A stretch of DNA of 64,000 bases from NCBI GenBank assembly GCA_014905825.1, contig JACGCN010000010.1, positions 124,001-188,000 on the forward strand, in the 5' to 3' direction. Shown piece after piece: positions 12,588-24,603 of the stretch. Positions within the stretch are counted from its first letter, which is position 1, and every line of letters starts with the position of its first letter. This DNA comes from Lyophyllum atratum. Lineage: Eukaryota > Basidiomycota > Agaricomycetes > Agaricales > Lyophyllaceae. Both the position numbers and the translations under genes were made by a program. Under the pieces are notes generated by a model. The model was not told the DNA's origin, did not search any database, and worked only from the letters and a program-made list of their open reading frames with translations.

Positions 12588-12818
12588 CCCACATAGTCTC
12601 CCAATATTCCTCCTCCAGCTTTGGCTTGGACAACTTAGCAGACCTGCATAGCCGTATTACAGGCTTTAGCGCAACCAACTCGGTCTACACGGTCTCCTTC
12701 ACCATCAAGACCGAGGAAGATGAGACCGTAGTGCTCGATGTCCCGTATCACTACGCAATCCGTAAGTTCAAACAGCTCGATCTCAACCGCCCGCGCTAAT
12801 CGGAATGAGTAGACCCCC
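12588..12818 (+). repeat. Dispersed ORF module, copy 1 (deleted form)
   Basis: Encodes RITGFSATNSVYTVSFTIKT and ETVVLDVPYHY, then jumps to IRKFKQLDLNRPR and a stop. The same peptide is on the minus strand at 25014-25399, where about 200 bp separate the two parts. The module ends at ACCCCCCACC, where a partial copia LTR begins. The protein is not recognised; it may belong to an unnamed element. Confidence 0.55.
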
Positions 12819-12821
12819 CAC

Positions 12822-13038
12822 CCTGTTGACCAGATCAGTTTCTTTAGCTACCATCTAACCAGTGCACACCTTCTTGTGCACAGTATATATAGTAGATTAG
12901 ATTGACCTGAAGTCCCCAGTTTCTAACTTTGGACTTCAGGTGAGTAGACCAGTCAGTTCCTCAATAAACCAGTTTCTAACTTTGGACTTCAGCTTGTAGC
13001 TGTCTAACCTGACATCCCTGCGCTTGCCTGTTCTAACA
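12822..13038 (+). repeat. Partial copia LTR (3' two-thirds) of copia-1
   Basis: Matches the LTRs at 14917-15277 and 24604-24912 from the CTGTTGACCAGATCAG block to the terminal TGTTCTAACA. The first part of the LTR is missing. It contains the TATATATAG promoter-like word and the duplicated CAGTTTCTAACTTTGGACTT segment. Confidence 0.85.
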
Positions 13039-13538
13039 GCAGACTCAGCAAGGCATAATTGACACGGATACTCACTGGGCATTATTGCACGGACCATGGG
13101 TGGTAAAGTCACAAAGGGTCACACGGACGACTCCGGTGGACTCTCAAAAATATCGTCAGGTGACGAGCCATGACCGACCACGAAAGTCGTGGCTCAACTT
13201 TGAACGGGTCTAGCATTGTTCCTCGGGCTTCACCTGGTGTTTCCACGGCAGGTGTTTGCCTTGCCTTCCTTGGTGCATGTCATTAGAGGCAATTTCAGGT
13301 TTTACCGAGTTCTTGCAAGTGATTTGGGATCATGTGGGGTGTCCTTCAGGGATTTTTCTTGACTTCATGGCTGTGCAGTCGAATATCAAACTGATAGATT
13401 TTGACTGATAGATTTTGACTGATAGGTTTCTATGCGATGGTGCGCACGCATGCTACTCTGTTGCTGCACATACTCTCTTCAACTGACTGCAACTTTCTCA
13501 TCTCTGCTAGTACTAATGAATGACAACCAAGGTGCTGT
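13039..13538. other. Copia-1 leader or unrelated insert, non-coding
   Basis: No similarity to the copia-2 internal region. It includes the hairpin CCACGAAAGTCGTGG at about 13178-13192 followed by CTCAACTTTGAACGGG, shared with 26208-26240, and a short tandem TGATAGATTTTGAC near 13391-13424. Confidence 0.4.
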
Positions 13539-14916
13539 GAGTCGCGCTCAGAACAGGCTAATGCAGCCAAGGACACCCCAGAGGAATTTGCCGGAAATGC
13601 GCTTCAGCTCCATGCTGACTTTGATTGGATTGCAGACACAGGCGCCACTACTCACATGACGCCCCACCAAAATTGGGTTCGCAACTATACCCCCTGTCGC
13701 ATTCCAATCAGATTAGCAGACAACACGCTTATTTATTCAGCTGGAGTTGGTTCTGTAGTTTTCAAGCCAATAGTCAATGGCAAGGAGCTCAGAGCTATAG
13801 AGTTTACCAGAGTCTTGCATGTCCCCTTACTCCGAAACAACCTTCTATCCTGTCTATACTTAACTCGAAATAAAGGCTATCATATCCACATTGATTCTAA
13901 AGCCATGCATTTCGGTTTAGATGGAAAGAAGTTGTTCTGTGCATCCATTAACTCCAACAACTCTGCACGTTTGGATGGGCCCACTGAACCATCGGAGTTT
14001 GCAGGCATTACCTCGACGCTTCCCCTTGATCTGAACCTATGGCATCGTCGCTTTGCACATCACAATTATGCACATGTCAAGAAGATGATCAAGGATGAGC
14101 TGGTGACTGGGCTTGCATTGAAATCATCTCAGAAGCCTGATCCGATCTGTGAGCCATGCTTGGCTGGCAAAATGCGCTCAACTCGTCACCAAGTCGTGCT
14201 TCTAAGCCACTTGAATTGATCCACAGTGACCTCCATGGTCCAGCACCTCCTGCACCTGAAAATCGTCCTATCACGCCGCCTCCGCCTCCCGCACCTGCCC
14301 AGCATCACGAGCATTCACCTGAACCTGAAACGCCACCAGCTCGCAATCCAACACCACTTCCTGCACTTGCAACACCACCTCCTGCACCAGTGTCGCCGCC
14401 TCTTGCACAACGCCGCACTGTTAAGCCTCCTGGCAACTGGTGGGTTGTTGCACGAAATCCTCCACCTGCTATCCCTGATAGCAGCGACGAGGATGAGCCG
14501 GAAGCGCCAGAGGATGAGCATTTCGAAGATGTGCAGTTTGTGGGAATGGCTTCTAGCTCAGATCCGCGCACATACAAGCAGGCAATGAAGGCACCGGATG
14601 CAGAGAAATGGAGAGATGCTGCTAATGCCGAAATGACATCCTTGGTTGGCAATGGAGATCGTTGACTTGCCTTGTGATAAAAAGGCAATTGGCTCTGGTT
14701 GGGTATTTCGCATTAAGCGCAATGCAGACGGTTCTATTGAGCGCTATAAAGCTAGACTCGTTGCAAAGGGCTATAGTCAACGTCCTGGCATTGATTACAA
14801 CGAGGTCTTCGCACCTACATTCCGTCCTGCTGCTCTGCGCCTTATTCTTGCCATTGCTGGCATCGAGGACATGGATATTATTTCTTGACTTGGAGATATG
14901 CTGGTTCAGGGGGGAG
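13539..14916 (+). pseudogene. Copia-1 internal region, gag/integrase/RT deleted
   Basis: Closely matches copia-2 (21160-24600) in blocks. Protease DTGATTHMTPH, pre-integrase LWHRRFAHHNYAHVKKM and CEPCLAGKM are present. The integrase catalytic core is lost by a deletion joining CATGGTC to CAGCACCTCC near 14240. After the proline-rich linker, which here keeps QRRTVKPPGNWWVV, RT starts (IVDLPCDKKAIGSGW) but is cut at IEDMDIIS near 14880, the deletion removing most RT and all RNase H. The frame also breaks at GGCAATGGAGATCG (14648-14661), a lesion shared with copia-2. It could only move in trans. Confidence 0.85.
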
Positions 14917-15277
14917 TGTTAGAAACGCCTTCTGGGCTATCTAATCTCGTTCCCAACCTATCTCCCATCAACCATCTTGATGGTTGTTACTGTACAGCAT
15001 TCCTGTGTTGCAGGCTGTGTTGGTTGCATCACCATCTTGATGGTGACTTACTACACTGCCTGTTGACCAGATCAGTTTCCTTAGCTACCATCTAACCAGT
15101 GCACACAGCCTTCTTGTGCACAGTATATATAGTAGATTAGATTGACCTGAAGTCCCAGTTTCTAACTTCGGACTTCAGGTGAGTAGATCAGTCAGTTCCT
15201 CAATAAACCAGTTTCTAACTTCGGACTTCAGCTTGTAGCTGTCTAACCTGACATCCCTGCGCTTGCCTGTTCTAACA
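14917..15277 (+). repeat. Copia-1 3' LTR (361 bp)
   Basis: Starts TGTTAGAA and ends TTCTAACA. It carries a TATATATAG promoter-like word near 15124-15132 and two hairpins around CACCATCTTGATGGTG and AACCATCTTGATGGTT. It is 52 bp longer than the copia-2 LTR because a segment between two copies of CAGTTTCTAACTTCGGACTT is retained. Confidence 0.9.
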
Positions 15278-15371
15278 CACTGGATGACATACCGACTGCA
15301 CAAGCGAGCCGCACAGATTGCCTAAAACACAAATATGAATCAAAGGCCACTATCATCAGTGAAATAAAGAC

Positions 15372-17908
15372 CTACAGTTCGCTCCGTAGCGCAGGATAAG
15401 CCCGCTTCAACGCAGCCATGGCGTCGTTCCAGTATATGGATACGTAATGGTGAGACTCGTAGCGGTCACCCCAATCCATCAAGTAACTGATCACTTCAGG
15501 CGCACTGAATTCATGGTCGCGGCTGAGAGCATTGGCACATCGAGTAATAAGCCTCTTGTTCGCGTTTACGAATTCCCTGACATGCTTCTCTTGGCGCATG
15601 TGAAGCTTGACTCGTTTTGCAAGCAACGCGGCGGCATTGGACGTCTTGTGTTGTTTTTTAGCCGCGTAACTTGTGATGTACCATGCAATATCCTTGGTAT
15701 CCGCACCGCTCGGAATGAGCTTCATATCGTTATCTGCCCGTGTCGAATGCAGAACCGTCGGATTGTAATTATTAACGTACACGCATAGACGCCTTGGCCC
15801 CATTCTCCGTTGGACGCCACCCACTCCTGGCTAGACATAGGAAATGGAGCCCGTCTTTTGCAGACCTTGCGGTTTCCTACTTGCCGCAGACAGGTATTAG
15901 CTCGCGCTCAGCTCGTCTACGGTCGTAGTCTGGTTGCCGTGGGTCAACTGGCGACACACAGTTTACTCGAGGGACCGAACCGATATCTGTGCCATCCGCT
16001 GTATCCACGTGCGCTCGAATATTGGCCTTGATGTATTGCTGAACCTTTTCACGGAAGCCCTCAGACGCCAATGCCTGCTTCATCATGCTCGCTGTAGGTG
16101 CACCCCGAATCCAGAGCAGCATATGCAGGTGCAATGTCCCCCTACCCTGTGCTTCCACAGTCCCGACATAGGCCTGGACGGTGCCCAGTACTCCTTCGCG
16201 TCTTTGAATGCTATGTCCACGGCCAACTTTGATACCTAACAACTCCTCCAATATAACGCCAACAATGTAATGGAAAACTTGGCTGCTGCGAAAGGATCGT
16301 TCGCAATGGTTGTAGCCCTGTCAGCCGCATTTGGCCCTGCTGCCGCAACAAAGCGGTCTAGATCAATCTCCTGACCAGCGAGTACTTGGGCAATTGTCTG
16401 ACCCAGATCGTTGGTGGATTAAAAAGGACTGTGGTACCCCAGATCTTTGCTCGGATGGAGATACGAGATTCATCTGTTCCTTCCACTCGAACTCTGACTG
16501 CAGATACCTCCTTCCGCAGAGTGCGGACCGCAGGATTGCGCACGACGAGCTTCCTCTGCACTCGCATTCAAAAGATCCGAAGGTTTGATTGATCGCAGGA
16601 GGGCTTGGTTGCGAGTGAAGGAAGAACGTGAGACTTGTAATGCTGCGGCCCTACAGACTCGTCACTTCTGAATGACTCCAAATAAACAAAATGCAAATCT
16701 GTGCGGAACCGACGGTCGGCGTATAACAGTGCCCATCTAACATGCGCTTCATATGGAACAAAGCATAACACCGTCAGCAAATCAGAACGCAATACACTTT
16801 GGTTTTTACTCACCAGCACCTTCCTCCACGTCATCTTGAGGAACATACCCAGCGTGTTCACGAGCGAGCGCATTAGTGTCCGCGCTATACCGAAGACCAG
16901 CTAAAATTTCCACTGGCACGGCATTTTCAGGTAGTAGGCGGTCGCCAGATATTTCGATTTCATGGTAGATGGGGTTGTTGACTTTCAAAAAGCGGAGTGC
17001 GTTATGAACATGGTGACGCCGCACCCTGAGCATTCCTGGAAGACTATGTTCCGAAATAGCCCTCGGACCAATATAGGTGACCCCAATGACTGACAATAGC
17101 AATCTAGCAGGTGGGGGCATCTGCCGACCCTCTAACATCCCAGCAATCTCATTTGTGTCGAGGCGATATGTGCACACGTTACCCTTTAGACCTCAGTTAG
17201 CACAGTTTGCGTCGAGAAACTGCGCATTGGGATCCTTTGGGAATAACTTGACGATGTATGCAACAGGGAAATACCGCGCCACCAAAACACGTTCCACCAA
17301 TGTCAATACTGAAAGTTCATGAGGAATGTCCCCCAACCACAATCCGTTTGCGAGAGAGAGCATAGGCGTGTTATCCGCCAATAATCGGCGACAGCATTCA
17401 TGACAGATGTGCGTGGTCCCATCCCTCTATTGCTCTATGGTACAGCAGCATGCCCCTCGTAAGTACATGCTTCGGATGAGGATTGTGAGGCTGGAGACGA
17501 GATGGATTTGGCAATACATGACTGTTGAACTTCCTTCGATGGAGGGCGAAGGAATTCACCTTCAATGAGCTGTTCCACTGCCGTCGTCCCTGTTCCTGCC
17601 ACAGCCACAGCATCATCTGCAGGCCGGTCGTGCAAGCTCTCATCTGAAGACGCCAGCCGCTGACGTACCCGAGGGGCTTCCATCAACTCCCGTCCCCGTA
17701 TACGTTTGGTACCTCGAGAATCTCGAACTCTACTCCGTATGACCTCCTGATTTGCGGCTGAAAACCAAGCGATACCCTCCAGCAAATTCCACCTCTTGCG
17801 TCGCATGGCCCGAGATAGAGTGAATCCACGGCAGCACTCGATGATTTCCGCAATTGTAAGATGGCTGAATGCTTCCAGAATTGAGGACCCATCGTGAAAG
17901 TAGATCAT
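15372..17908 (-). pseudogene. Helitron Rep/helicase-like protein, N-terminal half, frameshifted
   Basis: Reading leftwards on the minus strand: a leader frame at 17908-17435; a DUF6570-like region (LLYHRAIEGWDHAHL, PMLSLANGLWLGDIPHEL, LSVIGVTYIGPRAISEHSLP, about 17440-16960); then the Helitron_like_N/Rep region with GRGTLHLHMLLWI near 16100, giving the HUH motif as His-Leu-His, and WYITSYAAKK near 15690, giving a YxxxY two-tyrosine motif. These are the nicking and joining residues of rolling-circle Rep proteins. At least four frame changes break it, and the Pif1 helicase domain is absent: the sequence stops near 15350 beside the copia LTR. CTRR-type termini were not identified. Confidence 0.75.
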
Positions 17909-18660
17909 GGTCGTCCGAACAAAGGAATGAGTGATGAGCGACTGATCAGCTAACTGTAAAGGGAGAAAGAAAAAAGTTTAGTCATCACGCTAAAAAAAAA
18001 ATTGGAACATTGACGAAACTCGTGGAACCGGACGACTGAAGTCACCATAGAACTTGATAGAACTCACTAGAAAATGAAGTCAACGCACTAGGCAACTAAG
18101 GCTCCATGGGCTCATGAGCAGTAGAAACTGAGGTTCACATCGCAGGTTCGTCACACCGTACGCGCGAAATCTCGCTGGATGTGTTCAATTGCACATGTCC
18201 TATGCACGGTCCAGAGAACAACAAAACCAGCACTAGTAAGGGCTACCCGCTGCCCACGGCCGAACGAAAAGACTGCAGGTGGACATGAGCCATACACAAC
18301 CAAAGACCATTCAACGCGCATGACAAAATCTCGTGACCACTTCTTATTCCTTCTCGAACTCCTCACTGTCATGGCTGATACAAGCGAACAGAGACCCCCT
18401 CAGTCTCCTCAGTCTTCTGTGCGCGTGCCCCTAACCTCAAGCGGTACAAGCTTGTTCGATGCACATCCATTGTTGTTCAAAATTGTTTGTAATACACAAC
18501 TGACGAGTTTGCAGTCCATATCATGGTAGAAGGCACTAGCAGTGGCGGTACGGTGATATCATCCCAAAACCATACAGGACTTAAAACACCCCCGACTCAC
18601 AAATCGGCATCAAGAATCACAGCATCTTATAAATTGCCAACCAACGTCACAACTCCTCAG
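17909..18660. other. Non-coding stretch
   Basis: Short frames only. It should contain the promoter side of the minus-strand Helitron remnant, but no terminus was recognised. Confidence 0.35.
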
Positions 18661-18867
18661 ACATGGCCACATCAACCAACGTATGTTCCTTCCATGCCAC
18701 CATCCAACACTTACAAAGACCTTCCAAACCAGCTATGCTTTGACATCACGGACTTGCTAGTGACCGAAATGCAACACCGAGGAACTCTTCACTTTCATAG
18801 CATCCAGTGGCTATTGTCCTCAGAGTGCGTCGTAGCAGAACCTCCCAAAACAAGTTGCTGACATTGG

Positions 18868-19079
18868 AACACAGATCCAGTACAGCTGCCGATTCCTCCA
18901 CATCTCCTGACTCAAGCGCCCAACATTTACTGGACTATGTTTCACAGCAAGATGCTGTTCGACAGAGAGCACTCATACATTACATCGCCGAGCATATTGC
19001 CAGACATGGTCGACCTCCTTCGCCGGGCGGTAACACAGTTCTGACCTATGTTACCACTTTATGTACCTGCATTACTTAA
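18868..19079 (+). other. Possible exon of an unrecognised gene
   Basis: After a plausible acceptor (GGAACACAG) a frame reads STSPDSSAQHLLDYVSQQDA and LIHYIAEHIARHGRPPS, a normal-looking helical composition. An ATG at 18663 followed by GTATGTTCC could be an upstream exon, but the phases do not join cleanly. No family recognised. Confidence 0.25.
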
Positions 19080-19350
19080 CAAAATGCCTTCATAAGACGG
19101 GAGATGACTGACTCATGCTCCGTGAGCCCTCATCCTTTCTTAAAAATTTCAGCTCACCCATGACTCAGGACAGCGATAATTAATAAGCACCATTTCCGCC
19201 CGTATATATACCAGGCATACATGATCGAACGTTCAGTTTCATCTTGCCTTTTGACCACCATCATCTATATACACTTGACATCTGCAGTAAAGGTATGAAC
19301 TTGGCCGCGCCTCCAGTTTCTACAATGAGCATTCTGACACTTTCCAGATC

Positions 19351-20535
19351 ATGACTTTCAGCGGCCCAGCTTTGCGTAACCGCCTTCATCGCACACCGAA
19401 CTACATCGCCAAATCTGGATGGACGACGACTGTTGGTTGGAGACATGAGGGGACCGATCTCTTGTTGAAAATCATGTCAACGAAGACTGTAGACCGGATA
19501 CTGCAGTCGGCATCATTGTAGGCCAGGTGTCAGAAGATCGTCTCTATGTTTCTCTGGATGGTAATCATAGTCGTTTCAACGTCCTCGCTAAGGCAAAGTT
19601 CCAACTTACGCTTGAACGCCCTTCCGATCCCGACTTCGCTCAAGATTGGGAACCTGTGATCCGTGCGCTCGAACACGCCCAAAATACCATCGCCAACTCC
19701 TCCGAGAAACGGTACATGATTCTGCGAGAGGGAAACATGCCTAGTATTCTTCCATATTTGAGCAAAAGGTGAGCCTATTATCCTCCATCGATCGTGTACT
19801 CCATACTCAACTGCCATTCTGGTGCCCCTCAACCAGACGATGACGACATTCACCTTTGGCCTGTATCAGCTTCGGACCAAGACGCCTTGCATGCCATAGT
19901 TGACACTCACCGTGTACTCCCTATCGTTTATGATGAGAATGAGAACTACGTACCGCCCCACGAAGTGCCCGCCAAATTGAGGGGTCTCGTCGAGATCCAT
20001 TGTCGCTTCAAGCATTACCACATCAGGCCCAGTGACCCTTCCGAACAGCCGTTCGATTCATTCTCTGCCATGATTGGACAAATCATCATCCACAAGAAAC
20101 TGACGCCGAAGAATCCAAGTCCCTACCGTCAAAGCTTCAAAAGAGGACGGGGACCGTACAGGCCCAGAGCGGATGATGGTCCTTCTCGTAGTGAACAAGT
20201 TATGGCCGCTAATACCTTCTTAGCATCTGGACCAAGCTCGTCATCGGTATGTTCCTTCCCATTCACCCACAATGATCATAATTCTGACTTTTATCCTTCT
20301 ATAGAGTGCGCCCAGCGAGCATTCATCAATTCCGGAATCCAACGAAAAAGCCATTGACGAACATTCCCCTCACACATCACTCTCGGGCACATCTCCTTCG
20401 TCTGCATCCACACTGTCCGCCACCGACGAAACTGAAACATTGCCGTCAGCGCGCGAGGATGGAAAAGGAAAACGGAAAGCTGACGAGTCCATGGGATCCC
20501 AAACCCGGAAACGGAATACGCGTTCCCATACTTAG
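19351..20535 (+). CDS. Unrecognised spliced gene, possible dsRNA-binding-like N-terminus
   Basis: An ATG at 19351 opens SGPALRNRLHRTPNYIAKSG and WTTTVGWRHEG, which resembles the start of small fungal dsRNA-binding domains, though the rest of that fold is not found. A second frame from about 19450 (GIIVGQVSEDRLYVSLDGNH) to LPYLSKR, and a third from about 19800 (DDDDIHLWPVSASDQDALHA, then FSAMIGQIIIHKKLTPKNP and SFKRGRGPYRPR), follow. An intron at 20247-20304 (GTATGT to TATAG) joins GPSSSS to SAPSEHSSIPES and ends at TAG 20533-20535 with a basic nuclear-signal-like tail (KGKRKADES, TRKRNTRS). The joins near 19450 and 19770 do not keep frame by one base, so earlier exon edges are uncertain or the gene is damaged. 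No function assigned. Confidence 0.45.
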
Positions 20536-20679
20536 ACGTCACTAGCACATGTACATATGTAATATTTTCTGGTTGTTAAACGTCGTCAGACTGCCAGTGA
20601 TCTTCTGTATCAACCTAAACTGCTCCATGTTACTCACCCGACTCGGATCGAGTCGGAGCAAGGTTTTTGTCGCCGGCGA

Positions 20680-23100
20680 GGCGACTGTTCATCTGCAAAA
20701 GCGCCCTGGCACTCGTTTTAATGCCTATGACGACTTATTCTCCATCAGAAAGGAGGAAGAGGAGTCACTTCAAACTCTTATGAACAGAGTTGACCTGGCA
20801 TTACGTCGCATCAAGGATTTGCGCCCTGCTTCCTTCAGCATTGACGAATTGGACAGTGAGCTAGCCTCAATGGCACTCATTAGATCTCTGCCTGAAGAGT
20901 TCTCCAACTTCACCTCGTCTCTCCTCCTTCTTGACAAACTCGACAAGGCTACCATTCAGCAAGCCTTTGTTACAGAAACCCAACGACATCGTCGCGCTGC
21001 AGACACTTCTGCCTCCACAATTGCCATGGCTGCAGCCCTGGTCAATGCAATTTGTGACTTCTGTGGCAAACCTGGTCATAATGTGACTAAATGCTTTGCT
21101 TACCAAAGGGCACAGAAGCAGGCTAAAGACAACGCACAAAGGCCACGCCAGAAAAAGCGCTCAGAACAGGCTAATGCAGCCAAGGACACCCCGGAGGAAT
21201 TTGCCGGAAATGCAAGTACTCGTCTCCCAGATCATTCTGATCTCTCTACTCCGCTTCAGCTCCATGCTGACTTTGATTGGATTGCAGACACAGGCGCCAC
21301 TACTCACATGACGCCGCACCAAAATTGGGTTCGCAACTATACCCCCTGTCGCATTCCAATCAGGTTAGCAGACAACACGCTTATTTATTCAGCTGGAGTT
21401 GGTTCTGTAGTTTTCAAGCCAATAGTCAATGGCAAGGAGCTCAGAGCTATAGAGTTTACCAGAGTCTTGCATGTCCCCTTACTCCGAAACAACCTTCTAT
21501 CCTGTCTATACTTAACTCGAAATAAAGGCTATCATATCCACATTGATTCTAAAGCCATGCATTTCAGTTTAGATGGAAAGAAGTTGTTCTGTGCATCCAT
21601 TGATTCCAACAACTCTGCACGTTTGGATGGATCCACTGAACCAATTTCGGAGTTTGCAGGCATTACCTCGACGCTTCCCCTTGATTTGACCCTATGGCAT
21701 CGTCGCTTTGCACATCACAATTATGCACATGTCAAGAAGATGATCAAGGATGAGCTGGTGACTGGGCTTGTGTTGAAATCGTCTCAGAAGCCTGATCCAA
21801 TTTGTGAGCCATGCTTGGCTGGCAAAATGCGCTCAAATCCTTTCCCCTCATCACCTAGTCGTGCTTCTAAGCCACTTGAATTGATCCACAGTGACCTCCA
21901 TGGTCCTCTGCCAGTTACCTCACAGCAAGGCAGCCGTTACTGGGTTACATTCATTGATGACTGCACCAGCTTTAAAGCTGCGATGGGTCTTAGGCGAAAA
22001 AGCGACACATTGGTTGCATTCCAGACCTTCAAAGCGTACGCAGAGAACCATTTCGATGCGAAAATCTTGGCGCTTCAAGAGGATAAGGGTGGGGAATACA
22101 TGTCCAACGCATTCATTAAATTTACCAATGAATGTGGCATTCAGCGCCGCTATACCACGCGTAATCGTCCTCAGCAGAATGGTGTTGCAGAACACACCAA
22201 CAGGACTCTGGCTGATGACATTACTGCGATGCTTAATGAATCTGGCTTGCCCCCGTCATTTTGGGAATGGTGTCTAGGCGCTCAGATACATGTTTTAAAC
22301 CGTCTCCCTACTGCGCCTCAGCCAATTACGCCTTATCAAGGCTGGCATAAGCGCAAACCAGATGTTAGCCATCTTCGAGTTTGGGGATGCCTTGCATACG
22401 TCTATGTGCAAAGGGATAAGCGCAAATCTCTCGAACCTCACATGCAGAGATGCGTCTTCATTGGTTATCCGCCTGGATACAAAGGCTGGTTGTTTTACAA
22501 TCCACAAACCAAAAAGACTATCATCTCAGAGAGAGCAGAGTTTGATGAGCGCTATTTCCCCGGACTGTCTGTCACCACTAGACCTCCGCCCCCACCTCCG
22601 CCTATGCCCCCTGTAGATCTCTTTATCCGCCGTGAGCACTCTTCTCCCATTCAGGATGCAGTTCAACTACCTGCACATGATGGGGGGGGAGACATTTTAC
22701 TTCATCAATTGCCTCCAGCACCTCCTGCACCTGAAAATCTTCCTATCACGCCTCCACCTCCTGCACCTGCCCAGCATCACGAGCATTCACCTGAACCTGA
22801 AACGCCACCAGCTCATCCAACACCGCTTCCTGCACTTGCAACACCACCTCCTGCACCAGTGTCGCCACCTCTTGCACTGTTAAGCCTCCTGGCAACTGGT
22901 GGGTTGTTGCACGAAATCCTCCACCTGCTATCCCTGATAGTAGTGACGAGGATGAGCCGGAAGCGCCAGAGGATGAGCATTTCGAAGATGTGCAGTTTGC
23001 GGGAATGGCTTCTAGCTCAGATCCACGCACATACAAGCAGGCAATGAAGGCACCGGATGCAGAGAAATGGAGAGATGCTGCTAATGCCGAAATGACATCC
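20680..23100 (+). pseudogene. Copia-2 Gag-protease-integrase, 5'-truncated, frameshifted
   Basis: Ty1/copia polyprotein lacking its 5' LTR and Gag start. Order: Gag (RPGTRFNAYDDLFSIRK); zinc knuckle CDFCGKPGHNVTKCF near 21050-21100; protease WIADTGATTHM near 21280; pre-integrase LWHRRFAHH and CEPCLAGKM near 21690-21830; integrase core HSDLHGP, QEDKGGEYM, QQNGVAEHTNRTL (D, D, E) near 21880-22210; a proline-rich linker after 22560. The frame is open from 20549 to 23047 but shifts at VSPPLA near 22877, where copia-1 has ten extra bases, and again at GGCAATGGAGATCG near 23107. The first 130 bases of the frame belong to the upstream sequence, not the element. Confidence 0.88.
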
Positions 23101-23104
23101 TTGG

Positions 23105-24545
23105 TTGGCAATGGAGATCGTTGACTTGCCTTGTGATAAAAAGGCAATTGGCTCTGGTTGGGTATTTCGCATTAAGCGCAATGCAGACGGTTCTATTGAG
23201 CGCTATAAAGCTAGACTCGTTGCAAAGGGCTATAGTCAACGTCCTGGCATTGATTACAACGAGGTCTTCGCACCTACATTCCGTCCTGCTGCTCTGCACC
23301 TTATTCTTGCCATTGCTGGCATCGAGGACATGGAATTGCGCTCAGTGCCCCAATGGTGACTTGGAGGAGGATATCTACATGCGCCAGTCAGAGGGATATC
23401 AAGGTGGTCCCAACCAGGTTTTGAAGCTGAGGAAGTTGCTCTATGGCCTCAAACAGTCAGCCAGGCAGTGGAATAAGAAGTTGCATGCTGCACTTCTAAA
23501 GATGGGATTTACTAGACTTGAGTCTGACCGCTCCATTTACATTTATGTCAAGGGAGAGGTCAAGATCATTGTCCCCATCTACATCGACGATATCACGCTT
23601 GCATCGAAATCCACTTCTGCGCTTGACAAGGCTGTCAATGAGCTCTCTCAGCACTTCAAAATCCGTGACTTGGGCGCTTCTAAATTCCTGCTGGGTGTTG
23701 AAATCATCCGTGACCGTCCCAATCGCTCAATTTCACTCTCCCAACGTCAATACATTGTTGACATGCTCGAGCGCTACGGCATGAGCGATTGCAACCCCGT
23801 CTCCACGCCTATGGCACCAGGGACAAAGCTTTCTAAAGCAATGCATGCTCAAACACCTACAGAAATTGAGAAAATGCGCAATGTGCCGTATTTGAATGCA
23901 GTTGGCTCTTTGCAATGCCTTTCTACAATGACCCGCCCCGACATTTCCTATGCAGTGTCATGCTTAGGTTTCAATTCGTCTCCTGGACCGAAGCACTGGG
24001 CTGCAGTCAAGCATTTGTTGCACTATTGCAAAGGCACACTTGATTACAAGCTGCATTACAATGGTAGTCTGGGCACAGAACAGTTTACCACATTCTGCGA
24101 TGCTTCTCATGGTGATTGCCCGGATTCTGGACGCTCTACTGCGGGATATCTGACGACACTTGGTGGTGGAGCAATTGGCTGGAGCAGCAAATTGCAAACC
24201 TTTGTTGCGCTTTCAACTGAAGCAGAGTACATTGCTGCAGTTGAAGCTGGGAAGGAGATCCTATGGATGCGCAACATTCTGCATGAGATGGGCTACACAG
24301 TCAAGGAAGCCTCTCCCCTCATGATTGACAACCAATCCGCTCTCAGTGTCACCAAGAACCCCGAGCACCATGGGCGCATGAAACAGCTTGATCTCTGCTA
24401 TTTCTGGCTTAGAGATGTTGTAGATGCATGCAAAATTGCGCCTCATCACATCCCTGGCACTGAACAAGTGGCGGATATACTTACTAAACCCCTTCCTCTT
24501 CCAAAAGTTGAATTCTGTAGACTACATATGGGCATTTTCGTTTAA
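23105..24545 (+). pseudogene. Copia-2 reverse transcriptase and RNase H
   Basis: The RT_2 domain begins EIVDLPCDKKAIGSGWVFRI and breaks near 23340-23356, where the DVxxAYLNG segment holding the first catalytic Asp is replaced by a deletion. It resumes DLEEDIYMRQSEGYQ and continues without stops to 24545: YGLKQSARQWNKKL, PIYIDDITLA (catalytic DD), LGVEI, TRPDISYAV; then copia RNase H with TFCDASHGD, STEAEYIAAVEAGKE, IDNQSAL and VADILTKPLP. The element cannot support its own replication, though most of the protein is preserved. Confidence 0.9.
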
Positions 24546-24603
24546 TCTCCCTCTCGTTTACTTATTATTTCTTGACTTGGAGATATGCTGGTTCAGGAGG
24601 GAG

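Noticed and set aside
14305..14688. Minus-strand frame antisense to copia-1
   Set aside because: Shadow of the proline-rich linker; repeated at 22746-23147 for the same reason.
23121..23340. Start of the long copia-2 RT frame as coding
   Set aside because: These bases encode RT in the neighbouring frame (EIVDLPCDKKAIGSG); this frame becomes real only after about 23356.
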